Assembly: GCA_031216445.1 (NCBI GenBank)
Contig: CM062215.1
Location: 1,546,501-1,610,500, forward strand
Direction of reading: 5' to 3'
Length of the DNA: 64,000 bases
Origin: Lateolabrax maculatus
Taxonomy: Eukaryota > Chordata > Actinopteri > Acropomatiformes > Lateolabracidae
Numbering within the stretch: position 1 is the first letter of the stretch; the number at the start of each line of letters is the position of its first letter. A program made the translations under genes and the position numbers. This document shows, one piece after another, positions 44,682-57,700 of this stretch. Below the pieces are notes generated by a model, which ran no database searches, was not told where the DNA came from, and saw only the letters and a program-made list of their open reading frames with translations.

Positions 44682-47067
44682 CCTGACTTTATAAGACCAC
44701 AACTCACTCTAATTGCACACATCTCTATCTTTCTCTCTCTTTCTAACAAGGCTGAGTCACCTGAAATGTCTCTCGCCCACCACCCACGCAGACTCATCCA
44801 TAAAACAAGAGCCTCCTTTACTGATTCACCTCTGATTTATTCCATCGTCTCCTTGCCGTTCCTCTGGTAACGGACGACAAGCAGCCAGACGTTGAGAAAG
44901 TTCAAAACAAAACATGCCTCTTAGGCGATTTCACCTTGTGTGCTGTCTCACTTTACTTGAAGCAAAATTAAGTCTGGTCTATAATGAACAGAGCTGTTGT
45001 ATAAAGTAGCCAGGGTCCGTAGAGAGGGGAGTGGAAGTTAGAGCATTAAATTAGTAATTCTGCATCTCTGTAAAAAAGTTAAGTACAGAGAACTTCGCTT
45101 AAAATTTTCTTAAAAGCCAGTTTCTGTGCTTCTGATGAAGAAGCAAAGTTTTAGTTCAAGCTTTTTACTTTTAAAGTCTAAATTAAAAACTCATGTTTAC
45201 TGTGCCTTTATATTAAATTTGAGGAAATGTATAACTACACTGCACCTGTGCTCCTTTATTATTTAATTACATTTTTCCTACATTAATTTATTGTTTCCTC
45301 TTCACTTGGTTATTTAAATGTTGTGTAATGATTATTTTCCTTATGTAAAGGATTATCTCTGTTGCTCAAATTGTAACAACTGTGGAACACAGGTAAACTG
45401 ACTCAAACACACGACTGAGAAACAGCAGGGTCTTGAACAGAAAAGTCTTTACTTGTAGAAAACAGGTTCGGTACACAGTTGGTCAGTCTAGAAAAAAATT
45501 AATTAATCCATTAGGGAGCAGGCAAAAGACCAAGACAGGAAGAAACTATAGAAGATCAAAAGCCAGGAATACAAACACAAGAATAAATGCTGGAAAGCTT
45601 GGCACTAGGAACAAAGAGGCAGAGGAACACACAGACTAAATACACTATGGAGGGAAGACTATGAGGGACAGGTGAAAGGGATCAGTAACAGATGACACCA
45701 ACCAGGGCGGGGTAGAGAATCCCAAAGGCGGGAAACTCACAAGGTCAGGAAGTGAAGAGTATGAAATGAGAGAAGAGGTGAGTACTACAAAATAAAACAG
45801 AAAACAATAAATTAATGATGTAAAACAAACAAAAACATAACTTAGGAGGCAGTGCAAGACATGACACAAAAATGCGATACAAAAAACTTTGTTAAAACCG
45901 CTGAAATGTGCATGAACTCTGAAATATAATGAGATTAAATACAGTGAGTAATTCATGGGAAAGATCCAGATACACAGGAAATATTTCAAAATACATAAAA
46001 TACATTTCCTGCTGTTCCGAGAAAGTTTGAAACAGTTTGTTCAGCTTCAGAAGGAGGATAATTTTCTCAACACATAAAGGAACGCTTCATCCTTCAGTTG
46101 ATCATAAACAGTCAACATCTCCATATTTGGAGAGGTAAATGTGATAATCTGATAAGTAACTAGTAAAGCATTTGCAACTCTGCTTCAGTCTGAAAAAGAT
46201 AAGATTGATAAGATTTTACAGCTGTTTCCAGTCCAGAAGGGACACAAATAATAATTCAGCTGAAGTCCTGGTAATCATAACCATGACTGGAGGTTTCATG
46301 AGGCTTCCACATAACAGCGTGGCTCCATAACGTCAGTGGTAGTGGAGATGTGATAAACAGCAGATGAATGAGTTTTATTTCTGTACTTTCTTTACCTTTC
46401 AAGGGCTCTTCACATTTTCCAGACCCACCAGGTGAAACCGGCCAGGCCTGTTCTCACACTCAATACAACAGCAGATAAAATAAACCGACGGCTTTTCATC
46501 TCACCACCTGTTTTGCATTATCTAGAAGCTGGCCAATTTGTCCTGAATCAATGAAGGAAAAGAGCTGTTTTCCTCTCACATCTCTGACTTAGTGGACACA
46601 GACTTGTAGATTAGCAGAATAGCACATGTTCTTCTAATTCTAGGCTATATTTTGTGATAGGTGTGTTTAGTTGATCAGTTACCCGTAAATATTCAAGAGT
46701 TGTGTGAGCTGATAAGAACACTTTGCCTCAGCAGGTTAGACAGCTTTGAGACTTTAGAGACGACACCTGTTTTTATCTGTGCAAAGGGAATCCTTAAACA
46801 CAGGTGGTTGCAATGTGGGATAAATTATGCACTCATTTTTAAAAAGCAGCTTTTTAAAACCTGAGTTAAAACCTTGTTTGCTATAATGGTGCTGTGCTCT
46901 ATAAATGTACAGAGTTTTTGAGTTGAGTTTTACTCGAGTTTCAAGTCGTATCCAGGAGACGAGCAGGAATGTTGAGGGTTAGTCATCGAGAGGCAAAGGA
47001 CGGCTCTGTCAAGGTGGCCTGTCCTCTGAGGGAGAATAATTATCTGGTTTAATTAAAGCACATTAAA

Positions 47068-47068
<1 letters not shown>

Positions 47069-47103
<35 letters not shown>
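47069..47103. repeat. (TG)n microsatellite
   Basis: About 35 bp TG tract with a further interrupted TG/TATG stretch near 47237-47270. Confidence 0.85.
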
Positions 47104-47106
<3 letters not shown>

Positions 47107-47924
47107 GAGGATTGTGTTTGGCTGGGAAGGAGGGCATACAAAGAAGGATTTGTGTGCATTCATGTGTGGTGATTGTGCATGCATTAGCACATGCGATCGT
47201 TTGTGCATTCATGTGTGATACTTTGATGTGTTTACCGTGTGTGTGTGTGTGTATGTGTGTGTATGTGTTTACATGAAGGAATATGCAGTATTGTCTGAGT
47301 GGAATTCACGATGACAGCGTGACACAACACTCAACGCAATAAACATAATTTAATGAACTCTCTTACACAGGAAAAAACACAGTCGGGGTATGATTTGCAA
47401 ATTCATGGAGGTGTAAAGAATTTATCAACCCCTTAGCTGCGGAATATGTCACCGTAAAGGAAGTTCAACATGTTAAATTATATGTGTTTGCTGCTTTACC
47501 CAGAGTCATTTCCCTCTCTGTGAACCACCTACCAGCAGCTCCAAAGCTGTTTTAATTTTCATACTTTATCTTAAAAATAAATACAGTACATAGTAGGACT
47601 GATTGATATTAATATCAAAATATTAGTAATATGGAAAATCCTGCAAAATCACATGATAAAACTAATATATTTCACCACTAAAACTTTAAATGTGTTAAAC
47701 AAAAACTTATTTTGTCAGTTTTTGGAATAAAGATGAACATATTATAATCATATCTTCAGGTTACAATTCCAGTGAAAGTCAGTAATCAATAATATTTAAT
47801 TATCACCCAACCCTAAGTGGATCTACTGCACAGAAATAACTTTCATTTGACTCTCAGTTTGATGGCAAAGTGTATCAAGTGCTTTCTAATACTTACAAAC
47901 ACACACACATTGATTTTCATTATA

Positions 47925-49746
47925 TGCTGTTTTCAATTTCCAGTTTTATTGAAACCATCTGAACAGAAACACTGAACAGATTTCAGATCTGATCAGATCA
48001 GAGTGTGTCAATACTCAATCGGCATTCAGTACAAATATATAAACTCCACAAACATTTTCTGTTCAGAGCATGTTCATATTCCAAACAGATACAGGAACAC
48101 TGCAGCAGTCACAAAACATACTGAAAAGAAACACTGAATTAAAGACATATATGAAATTAACAATAAAAGCATCAAAGCTGATTGATTATACTTGCTGAGA
48201 TCACAAAATCAAGGACAAAATGCTTGAAAACACAAATCAGAGACAAAAGGCTCCTTTTAATATAATTTTAACAAAAACTAGATATTTTCTGATACTTAAG
48301 TTTTCAAAGTTTAAAATCACGTTTCATTTGTTTAAGCAGTAAACTGTGGTTGACTGTAACAGTTGATGTGTCTTTAATTGAAATACTAACCCTCCTCCAA
48401 TACCTCTGGTAAAAGTAACTATAGTTATGCCGCACTTACATGAAAAATACGATGTAACGGCACCTGGAAGCTGGAATTTTTAATTATAGAGATATGTAGT
48501 CATCATGGTAATCTATGTTTTACTTTTATTATTCTGAAGTACATTTTAGTTCTACCTTCATCACATAAGAATTTGATGTCCGGCTAAAGTGTCGATGTGT
48601 TTTTGTTTTTATCTGGACAGAACAAACCAAGCTTGTAACTTTAAGTTAAAATGTCTAATTCTTCACTTTGACAGACTGCAGCATTGTTACCAGCTGAAAT
48701 ATGATGGAAATGACCAAGAATAGTTTAAAAAAATAGAAGTATATCTTGCACACACAGATATACTGTACCTTTACTGTATGGACTACACTCAGTCACATGT
48801 AAAGTCAGCATTGGGCTAGCTTTTTTTTTTTTTTGGCAAGCTAAAAACATCTGCTCTGCTTTCCTTTGCAAAAAAATGCCAGTGAGAGGCAGTCAAGGAA
48901 TAAAAACTGCCAGTCAGAAATGGAGGGAAGTTGTTCATATTTAAAATTTGGCTTGCAAACAAAGGTCTGTGGGCACAGACTGTTGAGAAAGTGGAGTCAA
49001 ATCAGGTTTTATAGATGGGGGAAAGGTCAAAGGTCACAGTATGTGTGGTTCTGTACTGCAGTGGTTGAGGTCTCTGATGTTGTCCTGAGGGAGATGTGGT
49101 AATGGAAAGAACAAATAATAAAACATGTAATTAATTGTAGCAAAATACAAAAGCAAATAGCAAAAAAAGTGTGACACAGCAAGAGTAAACGTAATAGTGT
49201 AGGATAGCAGGACGAAAAGAGAAAGACATAAAGATATAGTCTAAAGAGACAAAGACAAGAAGTAATAAAGACAAAGGGTGAGGTAGAAAAGAGATGGAAA
49301 AGAGTAAAAGGAAAAAGAAGCAGGACAAATGTAACAAGAGGCATGAAAAACAGAAAGAGGCAGATCCTCCAGTTTCCCATTGACTTATCCAATGCGTTTC
49401 TACCCCTGTCAATTATCTAGAACCAATCGGTGCTGCCAAGATACCGATCCAAGACTCCAAACAAGAGACCAGGACGTGTAGATCTGAGCTGAAGATCTAA
49501 GGCTAAGAAAGCCTTGAAGTTTACCAGACACCCTGAATTGGACGTTCAAAGGTTCTATCCCAAGCCTAGTCTCATCAATGCCGTCCAGTCGAACCGTCCT
49601 TGACAGAGACAGTGAATGTTTACCAGCATCAACCAAACTCCAATCTTAGGACCACGAAGTAATGAGCTTTAGTAACTCCCACCATGAGCAGAAGAAGAAA
49701 ACGCTAACAGACTTTTCCAAAATGTCCTCCAGGTGGATGAAAGTGT
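47925..49746 (-). other. sh3bp4: sh3bp4 3' untranslated region
   Basis: It runs from the stop codon to the AATAAA at 47945-47950. On the minus strand this signal is followed by a GT repeat tract (about 47900), a strong downstream element. A nearer AATAAA occurs around 48525. A 3' UTR of 1.8 kb is reasonable for this gene. Confidence 0.5.
47945..47950 (-). terminator. sh3bp4: Polyadenylation signal of sh3bp4
   Basis: The minus strand reads CAATAAAACTGG, then about 40 nt later a GTGTGTGTGTGTTTG stretch, which fits hexamer plus GU-rich downstream element. Confidence 0.5.
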
Positions 49747-49971
49747 TCACACAGCAAAATCTCCATATCCAGTAGGAGAGAAGGCGGCACTGCGGAGGGT
49801 ATCGAGGCAGTTGACAAGGATTATCGTGCCGGTCAGGTGTTTCCATTTCTTGGTGATGGGGTTCCTCATCTTGTCCAGGCCGAGGTGTAGCTCCTGGATC
49901 ACATCCCGGTAGCTGTCCCCCACGTGGGCGGCCCACGTCAGGAGGAAGTCGTAGGCCGGCTTCCACATGGA
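49747..49971 (-). CDS. sh3bp4: sh3bp4 last coding exon
   Basis: Begins after 'ccccttcag' with TCC ATG TGG and encodes SMWKPAYDFLLTW to the C-terminus SPTGYGDFAV and a TGA stop. 225 nt, phase 0. It holds the C-terminal half of the death-like domain. Confidence 0.93.
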   Translation of the reverse strand, partial: SMWKPAYDFLLTWAAHVGDSYRDVIQELHLGLDKMRNPITKKWKHLTGTIILVNCLDTLRSAAFSPTGYGDFAV

Positions 49972-51682
49972 CTGAAGGGGTAGGGATAGGGTCAGAGAGG
50001 GAGAGAAGAGAAAGAGTTTTTTTTTAGGTACAGAAGGGTGAGTGAACGTCCCTCATTCCTTTGTTTGAAATCAACTCCGTATAACTCCTGAAGTTGCATG
50101 AGAATCATCATGTTTTTAAGTTTACTTCGACATCAACATAATCCAGTGACAACTGTCTGTACATCCATGGGTACATTGCAAACAGGAACTGGTTATGGCT
50201 AATTCTGCATTCTTTTACTCGTGCCAATTTGCTTGTTCTGACTCCATGGTAACATTATTTTTCCTGTAAAATGGAGCCGGGGATGCAGTTGTAACGATTT
50301 TTTTCTCAGTGGGGACCGAAGCGTTGGACTTTGAAAACCCCTGCATAATATTTTCTGAGATCTCTCACCTCATTGTCCAATAGACCGTTCTTGTCACGGT
50401 GCGGAGCCTCGTAAGCCTCCATCTGCTGCCTGGACACACGGGCAAGTTTCTCGGCCAGCTCCCTCCACCGGGACGCTACCTCTACCGCCGTGGTCAGCAA
50501 GACGAAATCCAGGACCAGTCTGGCAACGAGACCCTGACAGTCCATCTTCAGCAACGCCTGATGGGGGAAAGAGAGCCGTCAGCAGTGGAATGGGGTTTTA
50601 ATTACATACAGAAAAGCCTATAAATCTTTTCTGTAGATAATTGTTAATATTCGATACATGAGCTATAGAGCAGAAATATTAATGTATATGTGTAGGATTT
50701 GAAAAGTTCGGACCGAGTGGTCATATCAAAAAGAGACAAAGAGCCAACCCTAAGAAGCTGTGTTGAATGGGATGAAAACAACAAACAGACTGCACCAGTT
50801 TTAACTAGGATCATATTATTTTTTCTACAAACAGTTTATATGCTCTCAAAACACAAAAACTTTAACTATTTGTAAATTCAGTACCTTATGGCTAAAAAAA
50901 GCATAGTTTTAACAAGGTAAATCAATGTAAATAAACCCAAAATATTGAAACCTAGAGGTGGGTGATTGTATAGAAATAGGAATCTTGGTTACCAAGAAAC
51001 ACGTGGACCAGATCTAGCTCCAACACTCCCAATTTGGACATGCTTTTGTAACACAGAATCCCATTTTTCTAGTGCAGTGGTTCCAAACCCTTTTGGGCCT
51101 AAATCCCCTTAAAACTTCACAGGTTTTACATGGCATATCAGTGGTGAGCAATTTAAAGTGCAAAGTGATTTGTTCCTCTCAAACTGTTTCATTTTGTATA
51201 ATTTTTTTGAGACTTAAAGGGGGAAAAAAACACTATTTCTAGTTTATCTCATTGAGATTTGCTGTTCGTCTTTCAACTGGCCACAGCGGCTGAATTGCAA
51301 ACATAAAAGCTTAAAACACTGTTCCTGAAGATAAAAAAAAAGGACCTTCCTTATGGGTTAGTGTATGAATAAAATCCTTAACCCCTCATGTAAGTAGTCA
51401 CGTCCCTCAGGCTGCTGCTGTAAATACATGCATACAATTCTTACTCAGCTAACATGGATAAATGAGGTTTAGAAAATACTGAGTATTAATAAAAGCAGCT
51501 GACTGGAAAATACACTGCAGGCAAGATTTTCTTTTTTCATTTCCTTGAAAAGAGAAACAACAGCCACTGAGGGGTTTTCCTTTTCACTTAGACCAAAAAA
51601 TGCAGTGTGTGCATATGTGTGTGTCCATCCAGATATAAGATTTTGGTTCAGAAAATCAGAGGAGATACTACTGCAGCATCTT

Positions 51683-51722
<40 letters not shown>

Positions 51723-54662
51723 ACACACACACTTCAAAGTGTTGCACTGTCCTGTGGTGATACCTTTCAGGTTCTCTGCAGGGGAGGTTTTTCTTTGCCC
51801 ATTCATTCATTCATAGGTAGGTTTTCTGACACTTAAGGCAGATTTTGGAAAAAGATATGGTAAAATGGAAAAATGTTGGTGTCTTGGTTTTAAATCTTAA
51901 ATCTGGACTAAAAATAAGAAGAATCATCAACTGACCACCTAAAGTTGCCAAACTGAGAGATACAGGAGATCACCAATCTTTTAGCAGGAGACGTATTTGA
52001 TGTGGACAAACTTGTCAGTACAACTATTGTACATTTTGATACAATAAACTCATTTCTATGAATTGTTAACATAACCAAACCTCAAATTTATTACATCTAA
52101 ATTAAAATAATTAAAATAATTATCAGCAAATCTTCACATTTGAGAAGCTGGAACAGAGTAAAAAATGCAATATTTCCCTCTGAAATGTAGCCGAGCAGAA
52201 GTAAAAAGTGGCATTAGAAGAAAAGACTAAAGTACAAGTACCTCAAATGTACTTTGTTTTTGTCACTCCGACTCCCATCTGAACACAACAGCTTCCACAC
52301 AGTGAAAATTCAGTTTATTAACGTCTGTCTAAGATCAGATCAGAGCTCAGCGTTGTGTTCAGTGTCACGTATAAGTCTTCGTCAGCGAGGATTTTGGGAA
52401 AGACTTGTTTTAATGGCCTTCAGGCAGACACAACAGCATGATGTGATTCATCTCATCTGGCTCCTGATTACTCACATCCACAGGAATACAGAAATGTAAA
52501 CTTATTTCAGTGCTTTTATGTAAATTATATCAAAGACGACATTTCCCAGATGCACTCTGAAGAATAAATTTCAGCAAGTGTAATTAGTCTGTCAAATTCA
52601 AATTCACGATAAGTGACACTATTTTGGCAAAATAAGAGACTTCCAATCACACTGCTGTAACACTCAAACAATGACACATCACTTTGTATATATAATATAT
52701 AAACAAAAAACATCAAATGACAGAGTTTAAAGTCTAAAGTCTTTTTTTGTTTGATGCACACGTATGGATACCATTCATTGCCGGACACTTTAATGAACAA
52801 TAACTCAAATGCAAAATGCATGTTTTCCTTCAATCTTTGATGACGAACAGTTGACGTGGGACAAATGCAAGTGAATTAATTATGTGAATCACAACTTACA
52901 AACATAAATGCAAGTAAATTCTTTGAATCATAAATTAAATGCAAATATATAATATAATATAATTATTAATAAAATATTTGCTCTTGCACCAAATAATCAA
53001 AATAATAAACATAATTATTCAACTTAAAGGATTTTCTAGAGGTCATAAATTACAACAAATTAATAAAAAACTTTAAGAAAATCGTATCCTGACATTTTAG
53101 AAGCTGATAGAAGAGGGAACAGCCGCAGAGAGTTAGATTCAGATGAAACCAAACCTCCTACATCCAATCATAGAAAAGTACCTCCCGCAGAGCCGTTTCC
53201 ATAGAAAACCACCACTCTGATCTACAACTGCATTAATGGAGTCTGCTCTACTAAGGCTGATATATTATTCATCAATCTATTTTATTTACCAGTAAGTGAT
53301 TAATTATTAACATCTCTGTGCACAAGACTGCCGATATGCTTCATCTTTTGTGTAATTTGGTACCAATTAATGGTAAAATAAGACTAAAAATAAGATGGAA
53401 AGTACATTTAATGTCATTTTATGCTTTCTATCTCTACTCTGCAACTTTTGCATGCATACCTTTTGATACACATACACTATGTTTAAGTATAATATTAAAT
53501 ATTAAATATAAATTATTAAATGCAGGAGTTTTGCGGGCAATGCAGCATTTTTTTACATTTTGGTTCTGATACTTTACAAGCTTTTTATCAGTTTATAAAA
53601 TATAATTTTGTTTTTTAATTTTTTGATTAAACTACTCAGTAGTATATAAAGTAGTTATAATTGTCTCTGTTTTGACCAGCTAGAAAGTTTCCAGATACAA
53701 TATTATATTTATGTATATATAATATTGCACCATCATGAGAGAGACTATTCTGCAAAATGAGTACTTTTATTTTGGAATACTAAGGATAAACTTCTGTACT
53801 TGTGAATGCAGGACTTTTACTTGCGACAGATTATTTTTACATTATTGTATTGGTACTTTTTCTGAAGTAAAAGATCAAGGTCAACACAAACAAACAGGAG
53901 GAAATTGTGCATTTGTTGGGGGGACCATTTTCAGCGGCGGAAGAATCCACATCTTGGTGTTCTAGTGAGTATTTGGGGTAGCAGGACAATGTGTGTGGGA
54001 CTAAGTCAGAACAAACTACAGTGTGTGTGTGTTCATGGTGACGAAGGGACATGTCACCCACAACAGTGAGGGTCATTGGTGTGTTTTTAATCGTTTTTGG
54101 TAAAAAATGCAGCTCTATGGCTCAGGGGAAGAAGATATATCAGGTTTTGATACACACACAAAAGTAAAGAACATCACTAGACGTATCTGTTAAAGTACAA
54201 AAGTTGAAACATCTTCATTGCTGTGTTAATGTAGTCCTTTGCAGGCTACAAATACATATATACTAACTGTATATCAATAAGTCTGTTGACAAAATCACTT
54301 TGGAGGTTTAACTCAAGGGGATTTAATTATTTAATTTATTAGAATTATCTATTTTTACACCTTAATTTACTTTCTTTCCCATCCTTTATCTTTTATCTCT
54401 ATTATATACTGCAGCTATGTAATAAAGCGAATTAACTTGGATAACCTACAACGACCAGGCTGAGATGATGAATTATTTGGTGTTGAAACAGGCACCATAC
54501 AACAGTCCAGTTTATCTGTAGCTACCCCTCCCTCTCTCTCCCTGTCTGCCTCTATCTCTTTCTGCCACCTGGCCGACAAGCACTTTGGCCTTCTCCTGTG
54601 ATGTCCTCCGTCTGCTGATTCAGGCTTCACACAGGTCCCAGTCTAAATTTAGACCTGGTCCA

Positions 54663-54729
<67 letters not shown>

Positions 54730-57700
54730 GGGTTCAACACTTGAGCCTGCTGTCTGGAAACGAGCATGATGTGTTCAAATGCAAATCGGGAGCTCCTGTA
54801 CGTGCAGGAGAGATGTGTTGTGTAAGCCGGAAAGGATTAACGCAGGAGACATGACAGGAAGAAGTTTGTGCTTCAAAATAAAGGTCAGGAGGTCGGCGAG
54901 TGCAGAGTCATTTATTTCCTACTCAGAAGTTTTAAACTTGTTAGGGTGAAAAAAAACTCTAAATCTGACTTTTGTTTTTGGAAAAAAGACAAATCATCTC
55001 CCTCTGAGACACATATTGCATGCTCAAGCTGCACCAGATGGAGGTCAAAGGTCAGTGTCTTGCTCAAGGACACTTTGTCAGCTGTTGTTTTGGTTCCAGC
55101 TGGAGTCATTTACATGTACATTTCAGTCCCTCAGTTTAATCCACAGGGACTTCTCCTTTTTGGGGGGTTTTATCTCATCAGAGCTATTACATGTAAGAAT
55201 CATGTCATTCCCTCCATGAAACACCAGAATGTAGAAATGAATCTACAGCTGCATCTCAACACCTTTTCTTAATCTATTTCTCTGTTTCCAGTCTGGTTTT
55301 TGGTTTCCATATTAGATGTTTTTTCTCTAAAAATAGAAAACGGTCACCCCTGTGAGAGACTGAAAAGTCTGAAAAATACGAGATAGCAGCAACCCGCAGG
55401 AAGCCCCGAAGCAGACGGACAGACGGAGCTGACAGCTGACTGGGCGGCTGTCAACTAAATGAGCTTCACTTTCAAAGGCTTCAACAGGAGGGAGAGAGGA
55501 GGGGGAGATGATGGTACTGACAGGTAGAAAAGAGAAAGAGAGAGAGAAAGGAGGTGAAATACATGCAGGCAGAGAGGGAAAAATGCACAAAGGACAAGTG
55601 GAGAAGGAGACAGAAAGTAAAAACTAAAGTAAAAGAGAAAGATAACACAGCAGCCGGAAGGGGAAGTTGCTAAATCTTGTTATAGTGTTCTGGAAAAAGT
55701 AATTGAAACATCAAAATGTCATAAATTCTCTTCAAAAAAAATTGACACTTTCAGTTTTTTTTTATTTTTTAGACTGAATTTTACTTGAGTAAAAGTAGTA
55801 ATACCACAGTGTAGAAAAGAAATCTGTTAAAAGTAAAAGTCTTGAAATACTATTACTAAAACTAGTAATTAAATTGATCAAATAAATGTAATGGAGTAAA
55901 AAGTACAATATGTATCTATGAATTGGAGTACAGTGACCAAAAAAAAGTAAGGAATATGATATATATACATCACATACTTCACATAGAGCCATATTGATCA
56001 GCTAGCAATGCACCATAAATGTGCACCTATTTCTGCATATTCTCATATTTACTGTTTACAAATCATACGTTTTTTTTTTGGTTTGGGACAAAGGCTAAAT
56101 GCTCTTACTTCTGGACCTTGCTGGCTCCTGAACGTAACCTGTACTGTATTTCCACCACCAAAAACTAGAACCGTTTTGTCCCCAAAATGTCCTAAAGACA
56201 CAGGGGCCAGGAGGAAGGTTGCAGCACTGAACAGTACTGCCTCTGTCGCTGGAACCAACATTAGAAGTTAGGATGGGCGTTCAGTTTGATGTTCTTCATG
56301 TTTAAACAGCAATAGAAAGTCTCAAAACGAGTGACAAAGAGAGATAACCTGAACTCAAAAACATTTTGCAGATAAGACTCTTGTCTCCCTTTGCACTTCA
56401 AACATCTCTTTTCAAAAAGACAATACACCCACAGCTTATTCACAGTTTATTTTATTGCTGCCTGCAAACATCAGAGCTCAGTCTAATTTCACAAATCTTC
56501 AAGGGTCTTCAGATGTGATGGAAACATAAACGTTACTGTTCTAAAGAAACACTGAGTGCCTAGTTGGTACTGTTTGGTTGAATTTTCCCATTAGAGGAAG
56601 TTTGGCAGGTTGCTGCTGTTGAGTAAACAGTTTTGGTTTGACTCTTCAGTTTAGATCAATCGCTTCCTTTGTGGAGCAGGTTTCTCAGCAGGAGCTGACA
56701 GGAGGATTACATTTGAAAAATCTTCAGCGTCTGTGTGCAGTTTGGACTCTGCTGTGTTGATTTCAGCTGGTGTTTCTCCTGCAGCTATTTTCAGCTCCTG
56801 CTCTGTCTGATCGGCCGCAGAGGATCTCTGAGATGTTTTCTAGTTTGTAGTCCAATGAACGAAGATAATCGGGTGAGCTGTTAAATATTTATCGCTTTGT
56901 TAACATGCTGATTTTATTGGCTGTCACAGGGGATTTGAGGCGGCTGCATATTTATAAAGTCTAATTTTCCAAGCTGCGGACTCTGGGACTGTTTTATGAC
57001 TGAAGGTTTCAGATGGGAGTCTAGAAGCTGGGGATTGATTACGACCCCTGCAGGAGTGATTCGCCCCGCCTCTCCGCATGGATCTATTATTAAACAACAC
57101 TCTCCTGGCCTTACAGCCACTCTCCTTTACTTTAGCACAAGGGACGCTCTCATTTGTCCCCCGCTTTCGTAACCCGAGTCGCGGCCTTAACAGATCGGTG
57201 TCAGGTGCCCCCTCAGGTCTCCAGCTCGGTCCTGATCAATGCCTGCTCACATTTCACATGAGAACACCTGTCGGCTAGTGTGGAAAAGAAGGGGAGACAT
57301 GACGAGCTGCTCTAAATCCAGAAGACAAACCATGAGCGCCTGTTCTGCTGCAGCACTTTAGTTTTTTTTACATTTCAAACTGTCCAGAGCGGCAACTAAC
57401 GCCAGTAGGGTTACAGCTGAAAAATCTCTCTGCTTTTAAGATTCCCCAGAAACTTAACTTCACTTTTCCACTTTACAGCCAGAACTTAGATTTCAAAAAC
57501 TACGCAAGAAAATAGTAGTAGTATGCTGCCTTTCTAGCATCAATTGCACATCATCAAGGTAAAATAACGCCTCTTACTGTGGTATCAGGTTGTATAAGGA
57601 AAAAAACAGCCTTGCCTTGGTGCAAGTACACCCCCTGTAATTGAGACACGCTACGAAGTGCAACAAATACTGGCATTTGGCACTCGTTGCATACACTAGA

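Larger units (their letters stand above)
44187..47924. other. Intergenic DNA between arl4c and sh3bp4
   Basis: No gene supported. It contains CA/TG microsatellites and AT-rich sequence. The short open frames here derive from microsatellites or random sequence. It could hold regulatory DNA for either neighbour, but no specific element is evident beyond the CTCF-like sites near arl4c. Confidence 0.4.
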
